62,781 bases of DNA, taken from IMG/VR virus record IMGVR_UViG_3300036840_000070, positions 1 to 62,781 of that record. One strand, written 5' to 3'. Each line of letters begins with the position of its first letter. The first letter of the stretch is position 1. The notes under the pieces were generated by a model. That model was not told where the DNA came from. It made no database searches and was given only the letters and a program-made list of their open reading frames with translations. Shown here piece by piece: positions 14,368-22,802 of the stretch. Origin of the DNA: a virus. A program made the position numbers and the translations under genes.

Positions 14368-14636
14368 GCGGCCTCCACGCGCTCGGTGACGGTCACCACG
14401 CACGCGCCCTCGTGCCCCAGCTTGCGAGCGCAGCGCGTGCCGTCGATCGGGTGACGTTCGATGCAGCGCGGGCCGTCAGATTCGAGATCGCGAGCGAGCA
14501 GCATCGTTGCGTGTGCGAAATGCGCGAGCTGGCGTTTCGCTTGGCTCCACCGCACCCAGAGCGCGAGCGCGGCTGCGATGATCGCAAGCGTCAGCGTGAT
14601 GTCAGCGGCCACGAGCCAGGCAGGCACCTCGATCAT
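14364..14636 (-). CDS. Single-span membrane protein with cysteines, 90 aa
   Basis: MIEVPAWLVAADITLTLAII continues into a hydrophobic helix (AAALALWVRW) and then a soluble part with CIERHPIDGTRC and GHEGAC, plausible disulfide or metal ligands. N-terminal anchor with C-terminal soluble domain. Overlaps both neighbours. Unknown role. Confidence 0.55.
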   Translation of the reverse strand: MIEVPAWLVAADITLTLAIIAAALALWVRWSQAKRQLAHFAHATMLLARDLESDGPRCIERHPIDGTRCARKLGHEGACVVTVTERVEAA

Positions 14637-14707
14637 GACGCCACCTGCGACTGGGCGACGGTGACCGCCTCGAGGTCCCGCAGCACCTCGCGCAGCTTGA
14701 CGATCAT
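14633..14707 (-). CDS. Possible 24-aa helical peptide
   Basis: MIVKLREVLRDLEAVTVAQS plus four residues. It fills exactly the gap between its neighbours, with ATGA overlaps on both sides. Only this coupling supports it. Confidence 0.35.
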   Translation of the reverse strand: MIVKLREVLRDLEAVTVAQSQVAS

Positions 14708-15216
14708 GGCTTCTCCAGCGCCGCCAGCTGGCGTGCCAGCTCCTCACACTCGCCCTTCACGTACGGCAGGTCGCGATAGCGATCCGTGCTCAGCGGCTCC
14801 GCGGGTGCAGCTTCAGCCTCCTCCCGCAACGCCCTCAGCATCGGATGCCGCGCTTCCAAGCCCGGCATGACGTCGAAGCCGTGCGCGCAGTCGAAGCCGA
14901 ACCACCACACGTCATCGGGCTCCCCGGGCTGCGGCACGTGGCAGATCTTGCCGCTGCAGCTGCCCGCGTAGTTCACGCCACCATGCGCGTCGAGCTCGAG
15001 ATCATCGGGCTCCTTCCCGTGCGCCGGGTGCCCCGGCGGCACCGCCACATAGCCGCAGAGGTTGCCGCTGTAGTCGTTGCGCGTGATCAGCATCGGATAC
15101 TGCGGCAGCTCGGGGAGCCGCCACTCGAGCCGATCGGGCTCGTCATCCCATGGCCCCGGTGCCCAGCCTGTTCTATCGACGCGCGCTTCGCGTGCCTTCG
15201 CTTCATCATCGCTCAT
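14704..15216 (-). CDS. Conserved phage hypothetical protein, 170 aa
   Basis: First gene of the minus-strand cluster, with GGAGGGAT nine bases before the ATG. Features: YPMLITRNDYSGNLCGYVAV, HGGVNYAGSC and WWFGFDCAHGFDVMPGLEAR. A Trp/Gly/His-rich core followed by FDCAHGFD is a recurring pattern in phage and plasmid proteins of unknown function. Probably driven from the divergent region 15217-15334. Confidence 0.75.
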   Translation of the reverse strand: MSDDEAKAREARVDRTGWAPGPWDDEPDRLEWRLPELPQYPMLITRNDYSGNLCGYVAVPPGHPAHGKEPDDLELDAHGGVNYAGSCSGKICHVPQPGEPDDVWWFGFDCAHGFDVMPGLEARHPMLRALREEAEAAPAEPLSTDRYRDLPYVKGECEELARQLAALEKP

Positions 15217-15254
15217 CGTTGAGATCCCTCCGTGCGCCCCGCGGCGCCGCAGAC

Positions 15255-15273
15255 CGATCCATATACAGGATCG
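15255..15273 (+). promoter_or_regulatory. Operator-like inverted repeat CGATCC-N7-GGATCG
   Basis: CGATCC (15255-15260), seven bases, GGATCG (15268-15273), in the divergent intergenic region between the minus-strand cluster and the portal gene. It is a looser relative of the GATCCATGGATC palindromes at 18215, 51265 and 54467. Confidence 0.45.
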
Positions 15274-15322
15274 CGCTTGACATCACTAGCGCTCGGCGCT
15301 GCCATCGCGCCGCCGGCCGGGT

Positions 15323-15328
15323 TACCCT
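15323..15328 (+). promoter_or_regulatory. -10 box TACCCT, six bases before portal GTG
   Basis: TACCCT, six bases, then GTG 15335. Candidate leaderless promoter at the head of the structural operon. A TTGACA at 15277 is too far upstream to pair with it. Confidence 0.5.
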
Positions 15329-15334
15329 AGGCGG

Positions 15335-17056
15335 GTGAGCCGCAAACAGAAGCGCGCCAGACGCGTCGCAACGCAGGTGGGGCCCGCGCCGCTGCCTAAC
15401 CCCGGCGTGCTGGCGCGCGAATACCTGGGCGACCGGATCCCCGCGAGCGAAGCGTACCGCACGCACTACGGCAAAGCGCTGGACCTGAGCCGCATCGACT
15501 ACGCCATCCGCTCCGCGAACCAGGGGCAGATGCGGGCGCTCACGGATCTGGCGCGCGAAACGGTGAGCCTGGACGGGCACCTCAGCGCGCTGCTGCAAAA
15601 GCGGCTGAACCGGCTAGCAGCGCTCGACTGGGATGTGCAGCCCGCGGCGGGCGACCGCATCGATGCCGACAAGGCTGAGATCTACGCGGGCTTTGTGCGC
15701 GCGCAGCTCGAGGCCCTGCCGCGCTTCAGGGACATCATCGTGGACCTGGACTGGGCGGTGTTCGATGGGCGTGCCGCCAGCGAGATTGAGTGGCGGCACT
15801 GGGGCGGAGAGTGGCGCGTGATGGACCTGCACTGGATCCATCCGCGCCGTCTGAGCTTCGGCCCCGACCGCGATCTGCGCGTCATCGACGGCGTGCACGA
15901 AGGCGGCGGCTTCCAAGACGTGGGCTTCCCGCTCGAGCGGGTGCCGTACAAATTCGTCGTCTACAAACCCCGCCTGTTCGGTGACTACCAGGAGCGCGAA
16001 GGGCTGGCGCCGCGGTCACTCTATTGGAGCTTCTTCCAACGGTTTGGCACGCGCGAACGGATGGCGCTGCTCGAGCTCTTCGGGCGCCCGTGGCGCATCC
16101 TCGAGATCGATCCCGCCGCCACCGCCGTCAACATCGACAGCGTGCGCGCCGCGTATGAATCGGTCAAAAACCTGGGCTATCACAACACGGCCCAGCTACC
16201 GCTCGGCGTGAAGCTCAACGTCGTGCAGCCCTTCACGGGCGCTGGGCAGGTGAGCACGGAGGCGATCGACCACGCCACGAAGGTGCTCAGCAAGCTGTTT
16301 CTCGGCAGCACCGGCACCACGGACGCGGTGAGCACGGGCCTCGGCAGCTCCATCGGTGACGCGCACCTGAGCGAAGAGGACCTCGTCATCTGGTCCGACG
16401 CACGCCGGCTCGGTGAGGCGATCGAAGACCACCTGACGGACGCGATCATCGCGGTGAACTTCGGGCCCGGTGAGCTGGACCACGCGCCGCGCTTCATCTT
16501 CCGCACCGAGCCGCCGATGAACCGTGAGGCGGAAGCCAACCGGCTGAAGGCGGCGCTGGAGATTGGCTTGCCCGTGAGCCTCGAGGAGGCGCGGGAGAAG
16601 CTGGGCATCCAGGAGCTGCGTGAGGGTGAGCCCTATCTGCGGCGCGTGCAGCGCGTGGCTGAGCTCGGGCAGATCGCCCCGCCGCCTGCGAACGAGGTGG
16701 TCTACCCTGTGGGCGAAGCGCCCGATCCCGGTGAGATCATCGACACGCCGCTGGTCGCCAACAACCTGCCCAGCGGTGGCGCGGGCCCGAGCATGCCGCC
16801 CGCGCTGCCGCAGGCACCTGCGCCCGCGCTGCCCACGCCGGCGGAGCTGAGCGCGGACGAAGACGATCCCGATGACGTCGCGGCGCTGGCGGAGAAGATG
16901 ACATCGCTAGGGCTCACGCAGTGTGAGCACGGGCGGAAGAATCGCTGTGACTGGTGCGGCGTGGAGCGCCACCGCGATGTCGAGATGGTGGACGGCACGC
17001 CGCAGTGGGTTGTGGCGTGGAAGCCTATCCGCAAACGCACGGCGCCAGCAGCCTGA
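15335..17056 (+). CDS. Portal protein, Mu gp29-like (DUF935)
   Basis: Forms the dodecameric channel through which DNA enters the capsid. A 573-residue protein whose N-terminal region (LLQKRLNRLAALDWDVQPA, later DWAVFDGRAASEIEWRHWGG, then LHWIHPRRLSFGPDRDLRV) follows the DUF935 pattern closely. The C-terminus contains CEHGRKNRCDWCGVE, a possible zinc site not typical of the family. GTG start with a leaderless promoter. The C-terminal helical part expected in Mu gp29 seems to be carried at the start of the next gene. Confidence 0.9.
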   Translation: MSRKQKRARRVATQVGPAPLPNPGVLAREYLGDRIPASEAYRTHYGKALDLSRIDYAIRSANQGQMRALTDLARETVSLDGHLSALLQKRLNRLAALDWDVQPAAGDRIDADKAEIYAGFVRAQLEALPRFRDIIVDLDWAVFDGRAASEIEWRHWGGEWRVMDLHWIHPRRLSFGPDRDLRVIDGVHEGGGFQDVGFPLERVPYKFVVYKPRLFGDYQEREGLAPRSLYWSFFQRFGTRERMALLELFGRPWRILEIDPAATAVNIDSVRAAYESVKNLGYHNTAQLPLGVKLNVVQPFTGAGQVSTEAIDHATKVLSKLFLGSTGTTDAVSTGLGSSIGDAHLSEEDLVIWSDARRLGEAIEDHLTDAIIAVNFGPGELDHAPRFIFRTEPPMNREAEANRLKAALEIGLPVSLEEAREKLGIQELREGEPYLRRVQRVAELGQIAPPPANEVVYPVGEAPDPGEIIDTPLVANNLPSGGAGPSMPPALPQAPAPALPTPAELSADEDDPDDVAALAEKMTSLGLTQCEHGRKNRCDWCGVERHRDVEMVDGTPQWVVAWKPIRKRTAPAA

Positions 17057-17118
17057 GCCTGCGCGATCACATCTGCCTGGCGGCGCAGCCCGAGAGTGTC
17101 TTCGGCTCACCGCAGGTG

Positions 17119-18015
17119 ATGGTGGAGCGCGGCGTGGATGAGACCGCGCAGCAGACCGCCGAGCTCGCCGAGCGCATCGTGGCGGCGGTGAGCGGCAAGA
17201 CGAACCGCAAGGCCATCGAGGCCGCGATCAACGGAGCCGCGAAGCGGTTTGACCGGAGCCGCATCGCCAGACCCGTGCGGCGCGAGCTGCTCCACGGCTG
17301 CATGCTGGGCGCCCTCGATGCTGCCTTCGAAGCGAAGGAGGACACGCCCGTGGCCGTCGAAAGCTTCGCCGCGCTGCACCCGGCGCGGCGCGCGCTGGCG
17401 AAGTTCACGGACACGCGCTTTGCCCAGCGCCCGCTGAAGGAGGCGATCGCAGCCTTCCTCGAGCGCAAAGCGGTGACGCGCGCCGAATTCGACGCGATGG
17501 AGGTCGCGGCGCAGCGGCAGGCGTTCACAGTCGCTAACGCAGCCACCACCGAGATGGTGCGCACGGTGAAGCGGGAGCTGATCCGGCAGGTGGCCGTGGG
17601 CGCGGACCTGGCTGACTTCGGCAAACACGCGGCCGCCCGCTTCGAAGCCGCCGGGTGGATGCCCGCGAACGCGTCGCACGTGGAGACGATCTTCCGCACC
17701 GGCGTGGTCAACGCATACAGTGGCGGGCGCGTCCGCCAGATGACTCAGCCCGAGGTGCTCGAGCTGCGGCCCTTCTGGCAGATCCTCGGCGTGACCGATG
17801 GGCGCCAGCGCCGCACGCACCGCGCCGCCCACGGCGTGGTCCTGCGCGCAAATGATCCCTTCTGGGAGCGGGCAGCGCCGCCCTTCGGCTACAACTGCCG
17901 TTGCCGCATCCGCAGCCTCTCGCTGCACCAGGGCGCGCCGAAGGTGCAGGAGGGGAAGAGCATCAAAGGCCTGCCCGATCCCGGATTTGCTTCGGGGTTG
18001 GATACGCTGCTCTGA
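17119..18015 (+). CDS. Mu F-like head morphogenesis protein
   Basis: Contains the F-like domain: TIFRTGVVNAYSGGRVRQMT, ending in FGYNCRCRIRSLS, the Cys-rich motif at the end of that domain. These minor head proteins sit beside the portal. The first 80 residues (TAELAERIVAAVSGKTNRKA) resemble the C-terminal helix bundle of Mu-type portals. The start is uncertain: the frame is open from 16954, with GTG 17017 and ATG 17119 as options; no strong ribosome-binding site decides. Confidence 0.82.
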   Translation: MVERGVDETAQQTAELAERIVAAVSGKTNRKAIEAAINGAAKRFDRSRIARPVRRELLHGCMLGALDAAFEAKEDTPVAVESFAALHPARRALAKFTDTRFAQRPLKEAIAAFLERKAVTRAEFDAMEVAAQRQAFTVANAATTEMVRTVKRELIRQVAVGADLADFGKHAAARFEAAGWMPANASHVETIFRTGVVNAYSGGRVRQMTQPEVLELRPFWQILGVTDGRQRRTHRAAHGVVLRANDPFWERAAPPFGYNCRCRIRSLSLHQGAPKVQEGKSIKGLPDPGFASGLDTLL

Positions 18016-18199
18016 GCGCGGGATCGTCCAGGCACCGCCCGCACCGCCCGCAGACGTGCTCACCGCCGGGGCGCCCCATCGATCGGCGCAGCGCCAGCAT
18101 CGGGTTTGGTTTGAGCTCGTGCCCGAGCAGGGCGCACACGATGCGCAGCACGAACGGCGGACGCCACCTGACGTCGCGCGCGATACGCGGTCTCTCCAT
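17963..18199 (-). CDS. Small zinc-ribbon protein on the opposite strand within the head operon
   Basis: A 78-residue protein: PPFVLRIVCALLGHELKPNP then EHVCGRCGRCLDDP, a pattern found in short phage proteins. The ATG at 18199 has its own -10 box TAGCAT exactly six bases upstream, matching the leaderless promoters elsewhere, and an operator palindrome just beyond. It overlaps the 3' end of the F-like gene by 53 bases. A moron-like or regulatory gene is inferred. Confidence 0.6.
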   Translation of the reverse strand: MERPRIARDVRWRPPFVLRIVCALLGHELKPNPMLALRRSMGRPGGEHVCGRCGRCLDDPALRAAYPTPKQIRDRAGL

Positions 18200-18205
18200 G
18201 CGCTG

Positions 18206-18211
18206 ATGCTA
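18206..18211 (-). promoter_or_regulatory. -10 box TAGCAT (minus strand), six bases before ATG 18199
   Basis: Read on the minus strand: TAGCAT, CAGCGC, ATG. Supports the small antisense gene as an independent unit. Confidence 0.5.
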
Positions 18212-18214
18212 ACC

Positions 18215-18226
18215 GATCCATGGATC
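18215..18226 (+). promoter_or_regulatory. Operator palindrome GATCCATGGATC, copy 1
   Basis: A perfect 12-bp palindrome just upstream of the minus-strand -10 box at 18206. With its flanks (GCTAACC before, ACA after) it matches the copy at 51265 over about 20 bases. A related GATCCATGATCG lies at 18264-18275, between the -35 and -10 boxes of the plus-strand promoter. Candidate repressor or activator site. Confidence 0.6.
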
Positions 18227-18257
18227 ACATGCGATGAAGCGCGCACCCTGGCGTGCA

Positions 18258-18287
18258 TTGCGTGATCCATGATCGCGCCCGTATGGT
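18258..18287 (+). promoter_or_regulatory. Promoter TTGCGT-N18-TATGGT for protease/scaffold gene
   Basis: -35 TTGCGT at 18258-18263, -10 TATGGT at 18282-18287, then six bases to ATG 18294. The same TTGCGT-N18-TANNNT layout occurs at 54508. The spacer carries the operator-like GATCCATGATCG. Confidence 0.6.
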
Positions 18288-18293
18288 GAGGCG

Positions 18294-19754
18294 ATGGGGT
18301 TTAGAAACACCGCCACGGCGTACGGGCTGGGCGTCACGCTCACGCAGCTCGATGCCGAGCCCGCGAACGACACCACCACGCCGCAGCGGGAGGTGCCCGA
18401 ATACAAGTGGATCCACTGCGCCAACGAGGGCGAATACCTGGGGCACCATCAGGGCCCGTTCGAGCTCACGCGCCAGGTGTTCGAGACCTTCGTGCGGAAT
18501 TTCCGCGAGGATCCGCAGTACCGCGCGGGCAAGCTCGAGCTAGCTGACGGGCAGACGCACACGGGTGGCGTGCAGCCCGTGATTCAATTCGACTACGAGC
18601 ACGCGTCCGAAATGCCACCGTGGGAGGGCTCGATCCCGCGCGAAGGCGCGCCCGCCTGCGCCTGGGCGCTCGAGGTGGCCATCCGCAACGGGGCCGATGG
18701 CAAGGCTCAGCTCTGGGCGTTCGCGCACCTGCTGCGGGGGCTGCGTGCGCAGATCGCGGAGGGCGCGCAGCGCTTCGTGTCGATCGCCTTCACGCTGGAT
18801 GGCGTCCACTGGATCACCGGAAAGCCTATCGGTCCGTGTCTCACATCCATCGCGATCACAAACCACCCGTACATGCGAGACCTCACTCCGCTCGCTGCCG
18901 CTGCGCGTGCTGCTAGCGCTGGGGCTGCAGCCGGGTTAAAACCATCGGGCAGCTCGTCGGAGGCGCCCGGCGGTCGCATTAAAGGCACGGGTGCATCCAT
19001 GAACGCAGAAGAGCAGTTGACCGCGCTACGCGCGCGGCTGTGCAAAGGGCTCAACATCCGCACGCTGGCGACCGACGATGAGATCGCGGGCGCGGTGGAC
19101 GAAGCCGTAAAGAAGGGCTCCGATCTGGAGAGCCTCCTCGAAGCGATGGGCGTAGCGAACGCCGGTGAAGCCCTGAAGACGGTTCCGGTGCTGCGTGAGG
19201 CACGCGACAAGCTCGCGGGCTACGTATCGCAGATCGATGAGCTGCTGCAGGCGCAAGCCGCAGCGGACGCGGAGGTGGCGCCGCAGGAAGTGGGCGCTGC
19301 GATGAGCGCGGCAAAGATGACGGGCGAAGGCGCGAAGAAGGCGCTCAGCGTGATGCGCGATCACTGCATCGCCACCGAGGTGGAAAAGCTCGAGCGATCG
19401 AAGCCCGCGGGGCAGAAGCCCACCGCCACCGAGATCATGGCGGCGCGCAAGACCGGGCGTGAGGTCTTCCTCCGTGAATACGGCGTGACCGATCCCGCGA
19501 AGGTCATGCTCACCCGCACGCTGGCGGCGGGCCCTGGCGACACCCAGGTGGCGCCACCGAAGACGCTGCAGATCGACAGCAGCGGCAGTGATGATGGACC
19601 GCAGATCGATTTGCGCTCCTTCAAGGGCAACACGGTGCAGCGGCTCATGCAGCACCTGTCGAAGACCGAGGGGAAGAAGTTCGATGATCTGCCGCTCGAG
19701 CGGCGCATCGAACGGGCGTCGGTGCTGAAGCACACGGCGCAGCTGATCACCTGA
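18294..19754 (+). CDS. Prohead protease/scaffold, Mu I-like
   Basis: A 486-residue protein. The N-terminal half (FDYEHASEMPPWEGSIPREG, ACAWALEVAIRNG, QRFVSIAFTLDGVHWITGKP, LTSIAITNHPYM) follows the Mu gpI protease family. The C-terminal half is a charged helical scaffold. As in Mu I/Z, an internal start at about 18999 (MNAEEQLTALRARL) could give a separate scaffold protein. It guides capsid assembly and is then cleaved out. Expression probably starts from the promoter at 18258. Confidence 0.88.
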   Translation: MGFRNTATAYGLGVTLTQLDAEPANDTTTPQREVPEYKWIHCANEGEYLGHHQGPFELTRQVFETFVRNFREDPQYRAGKLELADGQTHTGGVQPVIQFDYEHASEMPPWEGSIPREGAPACAWALEVAIRNGADGKAQLWAFAHLLRGLRAQIAEGAQRFVSIAFTLDGVHWITGKPIGPCLTSIAITNHPYMRDLTPLAAAARAASAGAAAGLKPSGSSSEAPGGRIKGTGASMNAEEQLTALRARLCKGLNIRTLATDDEIAGAVDEAVKKGSDLESLLEAMGVANAGEALKTVPVLREARDKLAGYVSQIDELLQAQAAADAEVAPQEVGAAMSAAKMTGEGAKKALSVMRDHCIATEVEKLERSKPAGQKPTATEIMAARKTGREVFLREYGVTDPAKVMLTRTLAAGPGDTQVAPPKTLQIDSSGSDDGPQIDLRSFKGNTVQRLMQHLSKTEGKKFDDLPLERRIERASVLKHTAQLIT

Positions 19755-19795
19755 AGCCGCACCTGCGGCACCACGAACAACCATCCACATAACCA

Positions 19796-19815
19796 CGAGG
19801 GAGGCGCACCTCGCG
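19796..19815 (+). repeat. 20-bp repeat CGAGGGAGGCGCACCTCGCG, copy 1
   Basis: Intergenic, upstream of the decoration protein gene; an identical 20-mer lies at 24962-24981 within the gene before the sheath. The core GAGG-CGCA-CCTC can form a short hairpin. A second hairpin, CCGGAGC/GCTCCGG, follows at 19822-19841. Both occur shortly before genes for very abundant virion proteins. Confidence 0.7.
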
Positions 19816-19861
19816 GGCATGCCGGAGCAGCAACGCTCCGGGTGACTCCAAGGAGCAGTCA

Positions 19862-20251
19862 ATGCCTCAGCCTCGTGCAATCGTGCCGGACAACGGTGGC
19901 GTCCGTGCCGGCTACAACGGAACCGGATCGACGATCGCGAAGTATCGCATCGTCAAACGCGCCACTACCGCCGTCGATGGCGTCACGCCAGGAACCGACG
20001 GCTCTGACGTCCTGCACGGCGTGACGATGCAAGCCATCAGCGATGGCTACGCGGGCGACGTGCAGGTGGCGGGGCGCGCGCTGGTGGAGGCCGGCGTGGC
20101 CATCACCATCGGCGCGAAGATCACCGCCGGCGCGGGAGGCAAAGCCGCCATCGCCTCGAGCGGCAACCAGATCATCGGCGTAGCCAACAGCACTGCAGCC
20201 GTGGATGGCGACGTCATCGAGGTCGACATCACGCGCGGCACCGCGCCCTGA
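19862..20251 (+). CDS. Head decoration protein (DUF2190-like)
   Basis: A 129-residue beta-rich protein: IVPDNGGVRAGYNGTGSTIA, HGVTMQAISDGYAGDVQVAG, KAAIASSGNQIIGVANS. The repeated small-residue strands and its position just before the capsid gene match phage head-fibre/decoration proteins. Preceded by AAGGAG at a suitable distance. It would stabilise the capsid surface. Confidence 0.75.
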   Translation: MPQPRAIVPDNGGVRAGYNGTGSTIAKYRIVKRATTAVDGVTPGTDGSDVLHGVTMQAISDGYAGDVQVAGRALVEAGVAITIGAKITAGAGGKAAIASSGNQIIGVANSTAAVDGDVIEVDITRGTAP

Positions 20252-20278
20252 AAACCCTTCTCTCACGCAGGACCAGTC

Positions 20279-21364
20279 ATGACTTCATCAGCACTCAAAA
20301 TCCCTGCTGGGCTCGGTGGCATGCAGCAGATCACCCTCCGCCTGGCGGAGGACAACGAATACGGCAAAGCCGGATCCGTCGTGCGCCTCGCGCTGTACCC
20401 GGGCGACGTCACCATCAGCGAGGAGATGGACACCTTCCTGGTGGCCTTCTCACCGCCGGAATTCCGCGCCGATGACGTGTGCCCGATCCAGCTCGTGGAT
20501 AAGGATACGGGCAAGTATCGCATCTTTGGTCTCAACAACGCTTTCCGCGCGGTCAACGTGCTGAGCTCGATCCAGGCAGACATTCCTGAGGTCGACGTCG
20601 ACACCACGCTGGCGGACTACGCGGTGCAGGAGCGCGCGCTTGGCGGCTTCGTGCCCACGGTCACGGAGATCAACGCGGCAGCAGGCTCTAGCTCATGGGA
20701 TCCGCGCACCGCGCTCGCGCGCCGCATCGGCTGGGCGCTGGCGCTGGACCGCGAGATTCGCGTGTGGACGATGCTGAAGACGGCGGCTTCGTGGAACGCG
20801 AACAACCGCGCCACCATCAGCGCGGGAGCTGAGTGGAACGACATCGAGAATGGCGATCCGATGCTGGACATCATGGACCGCATCCAGGCGTCAGCGCAGC
20901 CGGTGACGGACATCTGGGTGAACCCACCCGTCGCGCACGCGATGCTGCGCAGCAAGGCAGTGCGCGAACACATGCGCACGCTGGCGGGCGATTCACAGCT
21001 GCCCGCGCAAATCGCTCAGGCCACCGCCACGCAGCGCCAGATGGATTTCCAGATCCCGGGCTTGCCCCCCATCCACGTGGTGGGCAGCAAGGTGCTGAAC
21101 GAGACCACGGGCGTGCCCGACTGGATCTTGGATGACACCGTCATCCTGACGTCCCGCGGCGGCGGCGGCGCGGTGGGCGATGAGATCATGACGTGCAAGA
21201 CGTTCCGCCGGCGGGGGCCCTCGGGAACGGGCTTCACCACGCGCGAATTCCCGCTCGATCGGCGCGGCCTGCACGGCGGCACGTTCATGGCCTCGGGCCA
21301 CGCCGAGCAGGTCGTCATGGTGGCGGGCACCGTGGGCGGCGCCATCTACGACGTGCTGCAGTGA
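20279..21364 (+). CDS. Major capsid protein
   Basis: A 361-residue protein following the scaffold and decoration genes. It shows the usual features of an HK97-fold capsid protein: an N-terminal arm region with GKAGSVVRLALYPGDVTISE, a central helix with WDPRTALARRIGWALALDRE and VTDIWVNPPVAHAMLRS, then a DDTVILTSRGGGGAVGDEIM segment. Ribosome-binding site AGGA precedes ATG 20279. Identification rests on position, size and fold-like pattern. Confidence 0.85.
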   Translation: MTSSALKIPAGLGGMQQITLRLAEDNEYGKAGSVVRLALYPGDVTISEEMDTFLVAFSPPEFRADDVCPIQLVDKDTGKYRIFGLNNAFRAVNVLSSIQADIPEVDVDTTLADYAVQERALGGFVPTVTEINAAAGSSSWDPRTALARRIGWALALDREIRVWTMLKTAASWNANNRATISAGAEWNDIENGDPMLDIMDRIQASAQPVTDIWVNPPVAHAMLRSKAVREHMRTLAGDSQLPAQIAQATATQRQMDFQIPGLPPIHVVGSKVLNETTGVPDWILDDTVILTSRGGGGAVGDEIMTCKTFRRRGPSGTGFTTREFPLDRRGLHGGTFMASGHAEQVVMVAGTVGGAIYDVLQ

Positions 21365-21570
21365 CCACTCCGACCGTGAGCTACGCAGCTGCGGGGGGCG
21401 GGAAGCCGCCTGAGCTCGACCGCAGGACGCTGGTGCGCATGATCATCGCGGCGGTGCTGGGCGCCGCCAGCGTGCTGGGCATCAGCGAAGCAGTGGAGGA
21501 TTCGCCCGTGCAGGTCGTCTGCCCACCACCCGCACGGGTGGGCGTGACCGTGGACGCTGGCACGCGCTAA
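21361..21570 (+). CDS. Small single-span membrane protein, 69 aa
   Basis: GTG start overlapping the capsid stop. LVRMIIAAVLGAASVLGISE is a likely transmembrane helix, followed by a short Pro/Val tail with one Cys. A membrane protein within the head operon is unusual. Role unknown. Confidence 0.55.
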   Translation: MTTPTVSYAAAGGGKPPELDRRTLVRMIIAAVLGAASVLGISEAVEDSPVQVVCPPPARVGVTVDAGTR

Positions 21571-21641
21571 CCGCATCTGTCACACCGAAGGCGAGGGGCC
21601 TGCGAACCATGGGGGGCGCGGGCCCTTCACCTTTTGTGGCT

Positions 21642-21956
21642 ATGGCGTTGACGGAACTGGCGAAGCTGGTGGGCAAAGAAGCGGGCGCGTTCATCTGGCG
21701 CCAGGCGCTGAAGCTGATCCGCCGCGAGACGCGCGATGGCAGATCGCTCGATTTCGGCGCGGGTGAGCAGGGCCCGCCGCAGCCCATCTCACACGCGATG
21801 GCTGACGATCAGCTGCGGCAAGCGCGCGCTGCTGCGCAGCCGTGGCCATGCGCAGAGTGTGGTGGCGCCACCACGCATCGCCCGACGTGCCCGCGCGCGT
21901 ACGTGCCGCATCCCGCTCTGCGCAAGGCACCACCACCGCACAAGCCCCGGAAGTGA
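21642..21956 (+). CDS. Hypothetical protein with zinc-finger-like C-terminus
   Basis: Probable start ATG 21642 (MALTELAKLVGKEAGAF); an upstream ATG at 21609 is possible. A helical N-terminus, then CAECGGATTHRPTCPR and a Pro-rich basic tail. Its stop TGA forms part of the extended -10 box of the next promoter. Confidence 0.55.
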   Translation: MALTELAKLVGKEAGAFIWRQALKLIRRETRDGRSLDFGAGEQGPPQPISHAMADDQLRQARAAAQPWPCAECGGATTHRPTCPRAYVPHPALRKAPPPHKPRK

Positions 21957-21962
21957 TACGCT
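21954..21962 (+). promoter_or_regulatory. Extended -10 promoter TGATACGCT
   Basis: TGATACGCT, whose TGA is the stop codon of the previous gene. The start point would fall about 21969, giving a 15-base leader that still contains GGGAGG before ATG 21984. Confidence 0.55.
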
Positions 21963-21983
21963 GCGCGTGAAGGGAGGCTGTCC

Positions 21984-22301
21984 ATGGCAGCAGCAACGAA
22001 AGAGCAGGCACCGCCGCCGAGCGACGTTGGCGCGGATCTGGTGGGTAAGGTCGAATACCGGCCCACGCCCGGCGTGCACATCGCGGAGGCGGGCAAGGTA
22101 GCGCTGGGCAATTGGGTGGGCCGGATCGGCAACCGCAACGTGCGGGTCTACTACGGGGCGCCCGCCACGAAGATCCCGGCAGCCGTGCAGGCAGCGATGG
22201 CGAAGTCAGGCGTGGAGGTGGGCGTGGTGACGTACGAGGAGCTGGGGCTCGTGAAGGCACCGCGGCGGCGCGGCGCGATCGTGCTGCCTCCGGAGGCGTG
22301 A
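21984..22301 (+). CDS. Hypothetical neck-region protein, 105 aa
   Basis: MAAATKEQAPPPSDVGADLV, then GKVEYRPTPGVHIAEAG and GNRNVRVYYGAPATKIPAAV. A good GGGAGG ribosome-binding site precedes ATG. It sits where Mu-like phages carry gp35-like genes, between capsid and gp36-like. Function unassigned. Confidence 0.6.
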   Translation: MAAATKEQAPPPSDVGADLVGKVEYRPTPGVHIAEAGKVALGNWVGRIGNRNVRVYYGAPATKIPAAVQAAMAKSGVEVGVVTYEELGLVKAPRRRGAIVLPPEA

Positions 22302-22304
22302 TCC

Positions 22305-22802
22305 ATGGCGGTGACCTTCGGCACCCGCGCAGACCTCGAGGCACGCATCGGCGCGGCGCGCGTGGTGCAGCTGTTCGATGACGATGGCGACGGATTGGTG
22401 GAGGGAGCCGACCTGGCCACGCTGCAGCAGACGCTCGGTGACGCGGACGACGTGGTCACCGGGCTGCTGCTCAATAAAGGCTTCACGCTCGAGCAGCTCG
22501 AAATCCTGAAGGGCGATCGCCAGGTGCTGCGCGCGTGGGCGGGCATCGCGGCGCAGCTGGCGGGTGAGCGCAGGCCCGAGTGGCTGGATGACGAGGGCCT
22601 CGGGCCCTTCGATGCGCTGGGGATCCGCGCGCGCGCCGAGCTCAAAGCGCTGGCGGCCGGCGAGATTCGCAGCGTGAAGGAGGCTGAGACGGGCGGCACC
22701 GGGATGAATCCGATCCTGCAGAGCGACACCACCGACCGCCCCTTCATCTTCAACCCCGATCCACGCGATGGCACCGACCGCTTCGGGCCCGGAGGCTTCT
22801 GA
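22305..22802 (+). CDS. Mu gp36-like head-tail connector (DUF1320)
   Basis: A 165-residue protein: FGTRADLEARIGAARVVQLF, DDDGDGLVEGADLATLQQTL, KGDRQVLRAWAGIAAQLAGE. This order is typical of the gp36-like family, connectors in the neck of Mu-like phages. The DDDGDG stretch resembles a calcium-binding loop seen in some members. Confidence 0.8.
   Translation: MAVTFGTRADLEARIGAARVVQLFDDDGDGLVEGADLATLQQTLGDADDVVTGLLLNKGFTLEQLEILKGDRQVLRAWAGIAAQLAGERRPEWLDDEGLGPFDALGIRARAELKALAAGEIRSVKEAETGGTGMNPILQSDTTDRPFIFNPDPRDGTDRFGPGGF

Noticed and set aside
15277-15305. TTGACA at 15277 as the -35 of the portal promoter
   Set aside because: The nearest plausible -10 for the portal start is 40 bases further on; no TANNNT lies 16-19 bases after TTGACA.
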